Shown: positions 37,770 to 48,031 of the stretch, in pieces
Layout of the letters: the number at the start of each line of letters is the position of its first letter
Position numbering within the stretch: position 1 is the stretch's first letter
The notes under the pieces: model-generated
The model's database searches: none
What the model was told of the DNA's origin: nothing
What the model saw: the letters and a program-made list of their open reading frames with translations, nothing else
Position numbers and translations under genes: made by a program
Origin: Gilliamella sp. App6-5
Lineage (GTDB): Bacteria > Pseudomonadota > Gammaproteobacteria > Enterobacterales > Orbaceae
Reading direction: 5' to 3'
Assembly (NCBI RefSeq): GCF_001690525.1
Contig: NZ_LZGT01000074.1
Location: 1-64,000, forward strand
DNA: 64,000 bases

Positions 37770-39278
37770 ATGAAAAAAAGCACGCTTGCTATAGGAATCA
37801 TTGCTGTATTGGGTATCGTTTATGTAGGTACATCATGGTACACTGGTAACATGATTGAAGATCATATCGACAACCAATTAGCCCAAGTCACAAACAAAGT
37901 TAATCAGATTCAAGACCTTTTCACATTTTCCGTTACGAAAAGTCATTATGAAAAGGGTACCTTTTCAACTAAAGTACACCTAACTGTGACAGTGTCACCA
38001 AATGAATCTACTATCCAAGATGCTACCCCAAAAACCTTATTTGATGACGATGTCACTATCCATCATGGCCCCTTCCCTATTGCTGCGCTTGCCAAAGGGA
38101 CTTTTTCCCCACAAATGGCTTGGTTAGAATATGAAATGAGCCAACAAGCTAATCCAACGCTTTGGAAACTAGCCGGCAATCGGCCGTTTATTAGTGGGCA
38201 TACAGGTATGAGTTATGGCGAATATATCACCGTTAAACTTGCAAGCAAAGCGATTAAAGCCTCGCAAAACGAAATCCCAACCATTCATGATAGTATCTTA
38301 GATATCAGTAACGGCAGTTATACATTTAGTAGCTATACCAATGGTTCTGATATCAAGGCGGAAATCAAACTGGATAAATTAGTTTTTCTTTCTGACGATA
38401 CCCATTTTAACTTTGATGACTTTAATCTGTCATTAAAGCCACTCAGTACAACAGAAGACATCGATTATGAATTGAATATTGGCAATATTAAATACAGTTT
38501 TGATAGTTTTATCTCAAAAGGGAATTTTGATGTCAACAATTTCAAATCCAAAGGTCGCGTTAACTACAAAAATCAAAATATTGATGAGCAAAGCAGTATT
38601 GATAAAATTACATTAAATATGAAATCATCCACCCCAAAAATCGAGTCGGTAATTATTAATAAAATCGTGATGAGTCAAAAAAATGTCTTAAATGACACCA
38701 ACAATACGATTGAGGGTTCGCTTGTAAGTAGTATTGGTTCGATTATTTATGGTCAACAAAATCTGGGCAATGGATCGCTTGATATTAACTTCAAGGGGGT
38801 TGATAAACAATTTTTCAATTATCAATTTAAAACACATGCTCCTGACATAAGTGAAAACGACAAACATAATATCGAATTTTCGTTAAATAAATTCAATTGG
38901 CACAATGCTGGTGGCGATATCAATGTTAACTTTTTGTTTAATATATCAGATATTAATAACGCAGGTATTAATGAAAAAGATTACGACAAAATCAACACAT
39001 TTAAATTCAAGCTTGAAGCACCATTTGACGTGTTAGCTCGTTTGTCAGCACAAATCGAAAACCCTAACGCTAGCCATGTTACAGCAGAACAAATTGCAAA
39101 AGAAAACTTTGTAATCAAAACCAAATCAAAAAAGCTTTTTAGTCAATCCCCATTTTTTACCTTTAATAAAGATCAAACAGAAGGTTTCTATTCTGATGTG
39201 CAGTACACAAAAGGCAGTCAAAACGTAAATGTAAATGGGCAATTACTAGATAAAAAGGATTTTTTTAAAAATTTATAA
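37770..39278 (+). CDS. DUF945 (YdgA-like) protein, copy 1
   Basis: A 502-residue protein with an uncleaved-looking N-terminal anchor ([20 protein letters not shown]) and a long, beta-rich, probably periplasmic domain. It shows YdgA/DUF945 marks: WYTGNMIEDHIDNQL near the N-terminus, the [20 protein letters not shown] block, and [17 protein letters not shown]. The function of the family is not settled. It starts 36 bp after mfd with AAGAGA as ribosome site. It is the parent or sister of the copy at 39580. Confidence 0.8.
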   Translation: MKKSTLAIGIIAVLGIVYVGTSWYTGNMIEDHIDNQLAQVTNKVNQIQDLFTFSVTKSHYEKGTFSTKVHLTVTVSPNESTIQDATPKTLFDDDVTIHHGPFPIAALAKGTFSPQMAWLEYEMSQQANPTLWKLAGNRPFISGHTGMSYGEYITVKLASKAIKASQNEIPTIHDSILDISNGSYTFSSYTNGSDIKAEIKLDKLVFLSDDTHFNFDDFNLSLKPLSTTEDIDYELNIGNIKYSFDSFISKGNFDVNNFKSKGRVNYKNQNIDEQSSIDKITLNMKSSTPKIESVIINKIVMSQKNVLNDTNNTIEGSLVSSIGSIIYGQQNLGNGSLDINFKGVDKQFFNYQFKTHAPDISENDKHNIEFSLNKFNWHNAGGDINVNFLFNISDINNAGINEKDYDKINTFKFKLEAPFDVLARLSAQIENPNASHVTAEQIAKENFVIKTKSKKLFSQSPFFTFNKDQTEGFYSDVQYTKGSQNVNVNGQLLDKKDFFKNL

Positions 39279-39579
39279 TTTGTTTTTGTAACACTCATAT
39301 AGTTGTTATTTTGGTTAACTTGGCGATTACTTTAAACTCAAGCTTAATGGTTAATAATGTATTCACTATAATACAGTAAGGTATCAATTTAAACTTGTGT
39401 TAAATGCGTTTTACAAAAAGTCAAAAAACTATCGCCTAAAAAGCTCAAATCGATTAGAATTATAAAAATCAGAATTACTATAAATCTATCGTATTGAATA
39501 TATTAAAAATTTGTTGGCTGATTTTACAACTTATCAAAAATGATAATTTAAAATATAATGAATAACTAAGAGAACTATA
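39279..39579 (+). repeat. gap holding a duplicated mfd 3' end
   Basis: From about 39414 to 39579 the sequence repeats mfd codons near the stop plus the mfd-DUF945 spacer (37611-37769), base for base over most of its length. For example AAAAATCAGAATTAC and TTGAATATATTAAAAATTTG recur (TTATTGG in mfd). The copy has stops and no start, so it is a non-coding scar of the tandem duplication. The 135 bp before it show nothing recognisable. Confidence 0.85.
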
Positions 39580-40863
39580 ATGAAAAAAAACACACTTGCT
39601 ATAGGAATAATTGCTGTATTAGGGATTGCTTACGTAGGCACTGCATGGTACACCGGTAACATGCTCGAAAATCATATCGACAATCAATTGGCACAAATCA
39701 CAAACAAATTTAACCATAGTCAAGACGATTTTGTGGTGTCCGTGATAAAAAGTAATTATGAAAAGCATATCTTTTCAACTAAATTACATTTAACCGTTAC
39801 AGCATCATTGCAAAATGCTACAGGAGAAAATGCTCAACCGGAAACCCTATTTGATGATGATGTCACTATCCATCACGGTCCCTTCCCTGTTGCAGCTCTA
39901 GCCAAAGGAACCTTTGCCCCTCAGATGGCTTGGTTAGAATACGAAATGACCGAACAAGCCAATCCAACACTTTGGAAACTATCGGGTAATCAGCCGTTTA
40001 TTACTGGGCATGCAGGTATGAGTTATGGTGAATATATCACCGTTAAATTAGCAAGCAAAGCGATTAAGGTCACTCAAAACGAAATCCCATTCATTGATGG
40101 TGCATTTGAAATTGGAAAAGGTAATTACACCATTAGTAGCTATACCTCGGGCTCTGACATTTCAACTAAAGTTGAAATCGATAAAATTTCATTAACCTAT
40201 CCTATATCATTAAGATCAAATCCTGTCTCGATTGTTATCAATAAATTTGTTATGGACCAAAAAAATGTCTTAAATAACGCCACCAACACCGTTGATGGTT
40301 CGTTTTTTAGTCGTGTTGATTCAATTATTTTTGGTCAACAAAATCTGGGTAATGGTTCATTAGATTTTGACTTTAAAGGTCTTGATAAACAACTTTTTAG
40401 CAATCAATTAGGAATGGATTATCCTGACTCCGGCAATACTAACAAAAAACACAATATCCAATTTTCGTTGAATAAATTCAATTGGCATAATGCTGCCGGC
40501 GATCTTAATGCTAACCTAAAGTTTGATATTTCTGAAGTTGATAGCTCAGCCATTGATAAAGCTGATTACGAAAAAATCAATTCTCTTAAATTAAAGCTGG
40601 AAGCGCCATTTGATGTGTTAGCTCATTTGTCAGCGCAAATTGAAAACGCTAATGCTAACGAAGTAACACCAGCACAAGTTGCTAAAGCAAAACAAAATCT
40701 ACAATTTATGTCGGCATTTTTAGTCAGTAACGCTAAATTTTTAACTTTAAGCAATGACAAAACTCAAGGTATCTATTCTGATGTTAGCCTAACCAAAGAT
40801 AGTAACGAAGTTAGCGTAAATGGAAAAACAATGACAAAAGAAGAATTCTTTGATCACTTATAG
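39580..40863 (+). CDS. DUF945 (YdgA-like) protein, copy 2
   Basis: A 427-residue paralogue of the preceding gene, nearly identical in the anchor ([20 protein letters not shown]) and in [20 protein letters not shown] and [18 protein letters not shown]. It lacks about 75 central residues present in copy 1 (the FDDFNLSLKPLSTTEDIDYE region) but keeps the C-terminal [11 protein letters not shown] and [18 protein letters not shown] blocks. The ribosome site and spacer match those of copy 1. A terminator follows. Confidence 0.8.
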
Positions 40864-40893
40864 CTCGCCAATTGCTTTATCAAACTAACCTAT

Positions 40894-40921
40894 TCCGCCT
40901 ATTATTCAGGCGGATTTTTAT
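40894..40921 (+). terminator. rho-independent terminator after DUF945 copy 2
   Basis: TCCGCCT and AGGCGGA form a perfect 7-bp stem with loop ATTATTC, followed by TTTTTATTTTT. It lies 30 bp after the stop codon. Confidence 0.87.
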
Positions 40922-40949
40922 TTTTATAACTAAAACAAAAAGTATACTT

Positions 40950-41170
40950 ATGAATATAAGTTCATCATCTATAACCGAAAACCAATTCAAACGCACCATG
41001 AAAACTCGACATCTTATTATGCTATCACTTGGTGGCGTTATTGGTACGGGTCTTTTTTTAACACTGGCTACATTATTGCTACCGCAGATGCAATTGGCAC
41101 AATTATCGCATATTTAATTGGTGCATTAGTGGTCTACCTAGTCATGTTATGCCTTGATCATTTTTTCTAG
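40950..41170 (+). pseudogene. N-terminal fragment of an amino acid permease (APC family)
   Basis: ATG 40950 opens [20 protein letters not shown], then [17 protein letters not shown], the conserved first helix of amino acid/polyamine permeases. A frameshift near 41063 moves the reading to [20 protein letters not shown] (20 residues) and [10 protein letters not shown], the second helix, before a stop at 41168-41170. S-methylmethionine-type permeases (MmuP) look closest. About 85 percent of the usual 460 residues is missing. Confidence 0.82.
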
Positions 41171-41266
41171 TACGATGCCCTTCGCGGCTAAGAAAATAGC
41201 TAATGGAAATTGGATTGTTTTATTGGTGGTTTTATATACCACCAATAATAGGTTTTATATGTCTTT

Positions 41267-43033
41267 TTATGGCGTAACACAGACAGCGCGATAAGTTGAG
41301 AAAGAAAAATCCCCGAAAACACGGGGTGCGCCAACATTCGATATTACCCACAATGCTTTTCCGTTATAACCACCACTTGATGACACATTTGCGCTCCAAT
41401 ACATATAGCTATCCCAATCGGTGCCAGTATAACCATTGCATTTGGATGCGCCACCAAAGCCTGCAGCATTCCAATCATTGACTATACATCCCCATTCATT
41501 CAATATTCCCCCTATCCATCTTCCTCCAGTTTGGTAACTCAATTGACGAAGAGCAGCCCATTTCTCCCGTCCAGGTATCCCACCTAACCAACCAATGTCA
41601 CTCCTATTAGTGTTCGTATAATCATTCATATCAGGTATTCGGTAACCACTACCTAAACTACGACAATAATTCCTGACAGCCGTTTGAGCATCTGTACCAT
41701 TTCCTGTTCCATTATATACAATCTTAGGCTGTGCTATATACCAGCGCATTAGCCTGAATTCATATAATAATTTGCTTTTACTGCTATCTGCATACAGTCT
41801 AAAGGTTACAGGGTTAAAGCTTTTATCATTTGAGTTATAACGTGGTCCTTTTAACGTTATCTTCAAACCTGGTTCGCTATACCCATATGGTTTAGGTCCA
41901 TAATACGAATGCCCCCATCTTGGCGTATTTTCGGTGCTTAGTATTAAACTGACATTCCCCCCTTCTTCTGCACTTACTATACTGCCATTGGCTGCTAATA
42001 CTTCTGCTGGGGTTACACCTTCAAATAACAAATAAAAATACAACCCATGCGATCCTGTACTTGGAAAGTTATTTCTTTTTATGCTTGAATAATTTTCATA
42101 ATTTCCACTATTTGATATGCTCAATACTTTGTATCCCTTCCAAGCAACCCATGTCTCACCATTTGCATCTTCATCATGAGGACCGCCATAAGCAGTGTTA
42201 TCATGAGCCAAATTTGGCTGTGCATATAATACTGAACAAGGGGTCATATTATTTCTATGCGGTTTAATATAATAAGTGTGCTCTATTGCATCAAAAGTAC
42301 TTTTATTAGGTGAACCATACCGTGTTAATAATTCACCGGAGGTTGCTTTTATCGTTAATTGATAATTTGCAGCACATGACGTACTTAATAATTTGGTTGG
42401 ATTTGCTTTTACGTTTGCTGTTATATCGTTACCCATATTATCTTGCCACTTTACAGTTATACTTCCTGTAGCACTTATATCACCATCGCCATCATCATCG
42501 CCCCAATAATTGTATGAAGTACCAATTAAACTATTTAAATCAATACTTGGGTAATAGCTATTTCCTGATGTTGGTAGTGGCACCACTGTTTTTATATCAC
42601 TAAACTTTTTTATACTTTGTGGTAGCTCTATCGGTTTTATAAGGCTTGATAAATCTTCATTTGCTTTTATCTCCATTTCATCTGCTAAGGTTATTGCAAG
42701 TAATGCTTCGGTGTTTTCTGCCTTAGTTAATCCACCATCAAAGGTTAGATATGGTGCATTACCATTGATTACATTACTGGTTGTCGCACTTAAGGCATTT
42801 GCTATGTTGATATTGGCAGTTAAAAATAGGCTTATAACAATAAATAATAGTGTGATAGGAAAATAAGATAATAAAAACCTTGCAGGTTTTATAAGTAAAT
42901 TTAAATTCGAATTTAATACTAAATGAAAAGATATTAGCGAATTAATAATGCTCACCACCAATAAATTACGTCTCATTTTCAATCCGAAAAATAAACCCAA
43001 ATGATGGCTAGCTATTAAACAACATTTTAACAT
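41267..43033 (-). CDS. large secreted surface protein A with long N-terminal signal extension
   Basis: A 588-residue protein. ATG 43033 follows GGAATCGGAAG, a good ribosome site. The hydrophobic signal core comes unusually late, at residues about 58-80 (PITLLFIVISLFLTANINIA, then NALS). A mature start INGNAPYLTFDGG follows, then an Asp-rich loop (YWGDDDGDGDISATG) like a calcium site. The C-terminal domain of about 140 residues has YCRSLGSGYRIPDMNDYTN, W-rich strands and the end YRAVCVTP. This C-terminus resembles lectin-like domains of intimin-type adhesins; I am not sure of the family. It is a paralogue of the 45484 gene. Confidence 0.7.
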   Translation of the reverse strand: MLKCCLIASHHLGLFFGLKMRRNLLVVSIINSLISFHLVLNSNLNLLIKPARFLLSYFPITLLFIVISLFLTANINIANALSATTSNVINGNAPYLTFDGGLTKAENTEALLAITLADEMEIKANEDLSSLIKPIELPQSIKKFSDIKTVVPLPTSGNSYYPSIDLNSLIGTSYNYWGDDDGDGDISATGSITVKWQDNMGNDITANVKANPTKLLSTSCAANYQLTIKATSGELLTRYGSPNKSTFDAIEHTYYIKPHRNNMTPCSVLYAQPNLAHDNTAYGGPHDEDANGETWVAWKGYKVLSISNSGNYENYSSIKRNNFPSTGSHGLYFYLLFEGVTPAEVLAANGSIVSAEEGGNVSLILSTENTPRWGHSYYGPKPYGYSEPGLKITLKGPRYNSNDKSFNPVTFRLYADSSKSKLLYEFRLMRWYIAQPKIVYNGTGNGTDAQTAVRNYCRSLGSGYRIPDMNDYTNTNRSDIGWLGGIPGREKWAALRQLSYQTGGRWIGGILNEWGCIVNDWNAAGFGGASKCNGYTGTDWDSYMYWSANVSSSGGYNGKALWVISNVGAPRVFGDFSFSTYRAVCVTP

Positions 43034-43788
43034 GCTTCCGATTCCTTTTTCATGATATATATTTGTTTTAATTTTAATTTTAATTTTAATTTTATATATT
43101 CAATATAAAGTATAAATAGATTAAACGGGTTTTGCAAATTTGAAATTAGGGAATTTGTTAAGGAGTGTAAAAAGATAATTATTGATTCACTAGGGCGCTT
43201 TTTGTCTGTGATGAAAATCCTGAGAATTTTGTCAAAAAGTTTCAGGTAACTATGTGTTTAAGTATAAAAAGTGATTGAGTATAAAATTTAAATTTTGTCA
43301 GGATTGCATTGTCGATACTTTTCAACAACAAATCAATAATCTTCAGATGTTGTAAAAGATTAGTGCATGTTACAATAAAAATTATTTATGTAGCGCATTG
43401 ATTTTATTTAAATAATCTTAATCGCAATCAATGGGTTATACGGTATATCAAGTGATTATATTTTTCCCCAATAAACCTGCAATCAAAGGTAAAATATATT
43501 TTAGGAATGCTTCACGTTTTTGACAGTAATTTGAGAAACGACTAACGTCTTGTAAATTTTAGGGAATTATTTTAATCATAAAATGTAAACATCACGAAAT
43601 TTTATTATATTTTACAATATGTTAAGAATTAAATTAAATATACCCTTTCTAAATGCCGTTATCTAAAACAAAGATCCTCAAAAATGATTAATTATGGCAT
43701 AATGTGCGCCAATTTATATTTTCGCGACGTCATGCAAAGGCTAATTATTGCTTTTGAGCAAAACGCATTTTAAAGAGAGTCAATTTTC
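43034..43788. repeat. intergenic region with hexamer repeat and IS481 ends
   Basis: No gene. Three things are seen. First, four TTTTAA units plus TTTTA at 43066-43094, 33-61 bp upstream of the surface protein A start. Second, GTCAAAAAGTTTCAGG at 43231-43246, a short dispersed repeat also at 13050 and, inverted, at 34140. Third, at 43497-43595, degraded IS481 end sequences (TTTGACAGTAATTTGAGAAA, then TTTTAATCATAAAATGTAAA). The ybiT promoter should lie in the last 150 bp. Confidence 0.6.
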
Positions 43789-45381
43789 GTGTTAAGTACA
43801 AATAACATCACAATGCAATTTGGCAGTAAGCCATTATTTGAAAACATCTCGGTTAAATTTGGCAACGGTAATCGTTATGGTCTAATCGGCGCTAATGGCA
43901 GTGGTAAATCTACCTTTATGAAAATTATTGGTGGCGATCTCGTGCCTACATCAGGTAATGTGGCTTTAGATCCACATGAAAGACTCGGTAAATTACGCCA
44001 AGATCAGTTTGCTTTTGAAGAATTTACTGTCCTTGATACCGTAATTATGGGACATACCGAATTATGGCAGATCAAACAAGAACGGGATCGCATCTATGCA
44101 CTCCCTGAAATGAGTGAAGAAGATGGCTTTAAAGTTGCTGATTTAGAAACCCAATATGCTGAAATGGATGGTTACAGTGCCGAATCTCGGGCTGGCGAAT
44201 TATTATTAGGTGTTGGTATTCCAATTGAGCAACATTACGGATTAATGAGCGAAATCGCACCAGGTTGGAAGTTACGGGTATTATTAGCCCAAGCCCTATT
44301 TTCAAATCCAGATATCTTATTACTCGATGAACCAACCAATAACTTAGATATTGATACAATCCGCTGGCTTGAAGATACCTTAAATCAACGCGAAAGTACT
44401 ATGATTATTATTTCGCATGACCGCCATTTTTTGAATATGGTCTGTACCCATATGGCAGATTTAGATTATGGTGAATTGCGCATCTATCCGGGTAACTACG
44501 ACGATTACATGACCGCATCAACGCAAGCGAGAGAGCGTTTGTTAGCCGAAAATGCCAAAAAGAAAGCACAAATTAGTGAACTGCAATCGTTTGTTAGTCG
44601 CTTTAGTGCCAATGCATCAAAATCAAAACAAGCAACATCACGCGCAAGGCAAATTGAAAAAATCAAACTTGAAGAAGTCAAAGCTTCTAGTCGACAAAAT
44701 CCATTTATTCGTTTTGAGCAAGATAAAAAGCTATTTCGTAATGCGCTTGTTGTTGAAGACCTTACCAAAGGATTTGACAATGGCCCTCTTTTTAAAAATC
44801 TTAAGCTCATGGTTGAAGTGGGCGAAAAAGTTGCTATTTTAGGGACTAATGGTATTGGTAAAACCACATTATTAAAAACGCTAATGGGCGAACTAACTCC
44901 TGAGCAAGGCGATATAAAATGGTCTGAAAACGCAAATATTGGTTATTATGCGCAGGATCATGAATACGAATTTGAAGGCGATTTAACGGTATTTGACTGG
45001 ATGAGCCAATGGAAACAACCAAACGACGATGAACAAGCCGTGCGTAGTATTCTAGGTCGATTATTATTTTCACAAGACGATATTAAAAAACAAGTTAAGG
45101 TCTTATCTGGTGGTGAAAAAGGACGTATGTTATTTGGTAAATTGATGATGCAACGTCCTAATATTATTGTTATGGACGAACCAACTAACCATTTAGATAT
45201 GGAATCTATCGAATCACTCAATATGGCATTAGAGCTTTATCAAGGTACGCTATTTTTTGTTTCGCACGACCGTGAATTTGTTAGCTCACTGGCAACACGC
45301 ATTGTTGAAATCACCCCAGAAAAAGTAATTGATTATACGGGTAATTATGAAGATTACTTGCGTAGTCAAGGAATTGAATAA
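43789..45381 (+). CDS. ybiT: ABC-F family translation ATPase YbiT
   Basis: ABC-F proteins bind the ribosomal E site and modulate translation. The 530-residue length equals E. coli YbiT and identity is very high throughout, e.g. [20 protein letters not shown] at the start and [13 protein letters not shown] at the end. Walker A motifs are GANGSGKST and GTNGIGKTT, with [11 protein letters not shown] and [10 protein letters not shown]. The second signature is LSGGEKGR and the P-site tether linker lies at about residues 240-310. The start codon is GTG after AAAGAGAG. It is flanked by the two surface-protein genes on the opposite strand. Confidence 0.97.
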   Translation: MLSTNNITMQFGSKPLFENISVKFGNGNRYGLIGANGSGKSTFMKIIGGDLVPTSGNVALDPHERLGKLRQDQFAFEEFTVLDTVIMGHTELWQIKQERDRIYALPEMSEEDGFKVADLETQYAEMDGYSAESRAGELLLGVGIPIEQHYGLMSEIAPGWKLRVLLAQALFSNPDILLLDEPTNNLDIDTIRWLEDTLNQRESTMIIISHDRHFLNMVCTHMADLDYGELRIYPGNYDDYMTASTQARERLLAENAKKKAQISELQSFVSRFSANASKSKQATSRARQIEKIKLEEVKASSRQNPFIRFEQDKKLFRNALVVEDLTKGFDNGPLFKNLKLMVEVGEKVAILGTNGIGKTTLLKTLMGELTPEQGDIKWSENANIGYYAQDHEYEFEGDLTVFDWMSQWKQPNDDEQAVRSILGRLLFSQDDIKKQVKVLSGGEKGRMLFGKLMMQRPNIIVMDEPTNHLDMESIESLNMALELYQGTLFFVSHDREFVSSLATRIVEITPEKVIDYTGNYEDYLRSQGIE

Positions 45382-45394
45382 TCATTCATTAATA

Positions 45395-45428
45395 AAAATA
45401 GCCACAAATACCAATGTGGCTATTTTTT
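45395..45428. terminator. terminator between ybiT and surface protein B gene
   Basis: AAAATAGCCACA pairs with TGTGGCTATTTT around an 8-base loop, followed by further T on the plus strand and A-rich on the other side. It suits both convergent transcripts. Confidence 0.85.
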
Positions 45429-45483
45429 TGGTTACCAATAATTTTTATTGTTTCACTCTACGATAAAATATTATTTATCATTA

Positions 45484-47143
45484 CTATTTTCGACAAACTG
45501 GAGTGCAACCATCATATTTAAGCAAATTATAACCTACATAACCGCTTTCCCTATCAATACCAAATATAAGCGCATTTGTATATACCTGACTACTCCACGT
45601 ACATCCAACAGATGCTCCAAAACCACTATTAGGGTATCCTTTATATAAATTTCCCCATTCTCCGTAAAATGTACCGTCAATATCTCGCGATAATCTTGCT
45701 TCTCGATTATGATACCATTCAGGAAATAGACCTATGCCATGCCCGGTTACGGCAGTTGCTGCGCTAGGTGCATTGGTTAATTCACTTGGCGAATAAAAAT
45801 AACTTGCCGCTTCTTCTGCACTAATCATCCCTAAATCACGTCCAGCACAAGCATTAGCTGCAGGGAAAATACCATTTCCAGTATCTAAATACTGCTCTGT
45901 TTTATATGGTGTTGGAGGAAGTGCGCGTATCCATTTATTAATGGTAAAAGAATAAATAGACGTTTTTGAAGGCGTTATTATATTGGGTTTTGTCCTTGCT
46001 GTTAAGATTACATTAAAAGGTAAATTGGGATGAACAGATGAATTAAAGGTAACAACACCTTCACTTCCTGCTACATTACTTATCGAAACTAAATTCGGAT
46101 TACTTGATGTATAAATATAATCACTCTGTTCGTTACTCATTCTTAAAGTAAATTTTGCTTGATCAAAAGCCGTTGTCGGAAACTTAGTAGAAGCCAAAGC
46201 AGAAAACCCTTCATTAGGGAAGAAAACTTTAGGGTTATAACCGCCAATAAATTTGCAATTTGTCGTATTGGTACAAGTATTTTTGTCAATGCCAGAAGCA
46301 TCATAAATTTGTAAACTAGCAGGCTTTATATAACAAATTTTGAAATCATCAACTTTTATTGTATATGTTTTGCTAAGACTGCCATAAGCATGTTCAAATG
46401 GTATGCCATATTGAGATTGCGCTTTAATATTATCAGCGCTAATCGTCAATTGATATGGGCTTTTACATGAATCTAAATTGTTTTTTAATTCATCAGCAGA
46501 TAACGTTCTTATCGTACCATCTGGCTGTCGATAACGCCAAGTAGCAGTTAATGTACCAGTTATTCCCATAGTTAAATGAGCGAAATCACCATCATCATCA
46601 CCATAACTTACCCCCACAACATTTGATAAGTGATTTGGTTGTCCATCAGCAACAACTTTCGTAATAAATTGATTAAATTTGTCCCCATCATGCGCATAAA
46701 TTACTTTGTTCATCGAGGGATCAATGACTACGGAACCAGAGGAACTATCGGATTTTTGAAAACTTAATAAATCAGCTAACTCATTAATAGCAGAACCATT
46801 TAATTTGATATAAGGAGCAGAACCTTCAATTGTTTTTATTGTCTTTGTAGATAAAGCAGCATGACTATTAGTAATAGCTAATAATGTCATAAAAACTAAA
46901 AAGATGAAATTTATCACCTCAATTTTTTGTACTTTTATCAATTTAAGATCATAAATAATGTATTTATGGTGATTTTTATAAACAAATAATAAATTTTCGA
47001 GGGACTTGCTTGGTAATATTCTTTTACAAAAAGAATAAATTAATGTTGTGTTGTGTTGTGTTGTGTTGTGTTGTGTTGTGTTGTGTTGTGTTGTGTTGTG
47101 TTGTGTTGTGTTGTGTTGTGTTGTGTTGCTCTACTCTGTTCAT
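45484..47143 (-). CDS. secreted surface protein B, frame interrupted by a pentanucleotide tract (candidate phase-variable gene, OFF as sequenced)
   Basis: The main frame (45484-46941) encodes 485 residues. It has a signal core FIFLVFMTLLAITNSHA, then IEGSAPYIKLNGSA, an Asp-rich loop VGVSYGDDDGDFAHLTMG, a beta-rich middle with AYGSLSKTYTIKVDDFKICY, and a Cys-rich lectin-like C-terminus (SGFGASVGCTW, CTPVCRK). It shares its layout with protein A. The only start at its 5' end is TTG 46941 without a ribosome site, yet the frame stays open upstream for another 100 bp and through the repeat tract. ATG 47143 (MNRVE) enters the tract; with 17 repeats it is out of frame and stops at 47024. With a repeat number divisible by 3 it would fuse to the main frame. 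Function is inferred to be surface adhesion. Confidence 0.65.
47044..47128. repeat. pentanucleotide microsatellite (TGTTG)17
   Basis: Seventeen uninterrupted TGTTG units, 85 bp in all, reading CAACA on the minus strand and coding there for repeating Gln-His-Asn-Thr-Thr. Perfect long tracts of 4-5 bp units in Haemophilus, Neisseria and relatives are sites of slipped-strand mispairing. This one sits between an ATG (47143) and the long open frame of surface protein B. The rest of the 46942-47364 gap holds no other gene. Confidence 0.97.
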
Positions 47144-47364
47144 TCTACCATAACCTATTTAATTTATCAAGTCCTTGTTTAATATAATTTTTTATATGAT
47201 GTATCGATTAATTTTTATAGAACGGTTTTGTTTTAGATAAAAAAGAAACATAATAACTCACTAAAACAAGCTTATATTGTAAATAAAAAATGATATCATT
47301 CAAATATAAAACACTGACCTTTTTGTTAAGTTTTGTAAGGACTGGCTCGCATATCTTTTTTATA

Positions 47365-47673
47365 TTAACGACTTGCATAAATGGAAATAACATCGCCAGA
47401 ATCAATATCTATATCAACATTTATATCATCTATGACTATTCCGCCAGCCCCAACGTCCATCCAATTATCTTGTGTTATCTCTCTCGAATAAAACCTTATT
47501 GTATAACAACTAACCCCATTATTTATGCTTATATAATTATCAAATGATATATAAAAATGATCAATATCGTATTTATATTTGGTCACAAATTCGCTTTTCT
47601 TTGCTGCTTCTATCGCTTTGAATAAAAAAGGCGTATATTTTTTATCAAGCTCAAAAATAGTGTCTTCGCTCAA
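47365..47673 (-). CDS. hypothetical protein, 102 residues
   Basis: Small acidic soluble protein. It has a helical N-terminal part (FELDKKYTPFLFKAIEAAKK) and a beta-rich, Asp-rich C-terminus (NWMDVGAGGIVIDDINVDID then IDSGDVISIYASR). It has no signal or membrane segment. I do not recognise the family; size and composition recall immunity or antitoxin proteins. The ribosome site (AAGGGGG) before the ATG is strong. Confidence 0.5.
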   Translation of the reverse strand: MSEDTIFELDKKYTPFLFKAIEAAKKSEFVTKYKYDIDHFYISFDNYISINNGVSCYTIRFYSREITQDNWMDVGAGGIVIDDINVDIDIDSGDVISIYASR

Positions 47674-47796
47674 TATGTAAGCCCCCTTACCGAAATAGTG
47701 GACTGTAATTGTTTAGATAATAGAATTAGGCTAATTGATTTACACCAACTTATATTAGCATATTTGATCATTTTAAGAAAACATAAGTACAATAGA

Positions 47797-47997
47797 TTAT
47801 AAATAATAAAAGCAAATTACTCCCGTCTTAATCGGTAGCACCACCGTTAATAAAGAAAAGATAAATGCAACTGTATTGATATCAGCTTTAAAACATTGTG
47901 CAATCGGTTTTATTAACATACCAAATTGGCTGGCAAAACCAGCCATAATAAAATTAGCCAGAAAACTAATTAATGTGAGTGATCGCTTATTTTTCAT
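47797..47997 (-). pseudogene. truncated MFS transporter fragment
   Basis: Sixty-six residues beginning MKNKRSLTLISFLANFIMAG and continuing FASQFGMLIKPIAQCF, then ADINTVAFIFSLLT. This is the first one and a half helices of an MFS transporter of the TsgA/FucP-like kind (functional proteins near 400 residues). The frame ends in unrelated residues (TGVICFYYL) at the stop. It lies 35 bp downstream of the deoD pseudogene and may once have been the nucleoside transporter of that operon. Confidence 0.65.
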
Positions 47998-48031
47998 AAT
48001 ATTATCCTGAAAAATGATTTAGCATGATAAT

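Noticed and set aside
44129-45221. Minus-strand frames inside ybiT
   Set aside because: They are shadow frames of a highly conserved gene, with no start signals or family similarity.
46890-46941. TTG at 46941 as the true start of surface protein B
   Set aside because: It has no ribosome-binding site and is only the first start-like codon after the repeat tract. The frame stays open much further upstream, so the codon is probably internal to a longer, phase-variable gene.
47208-47547. Overlapping open frames on both strands around 47.2-47.5 kb
   Set aside because: They are AT-rich chance frames with low-complexity products, overlapping the better-supported 47365-47673 gene.
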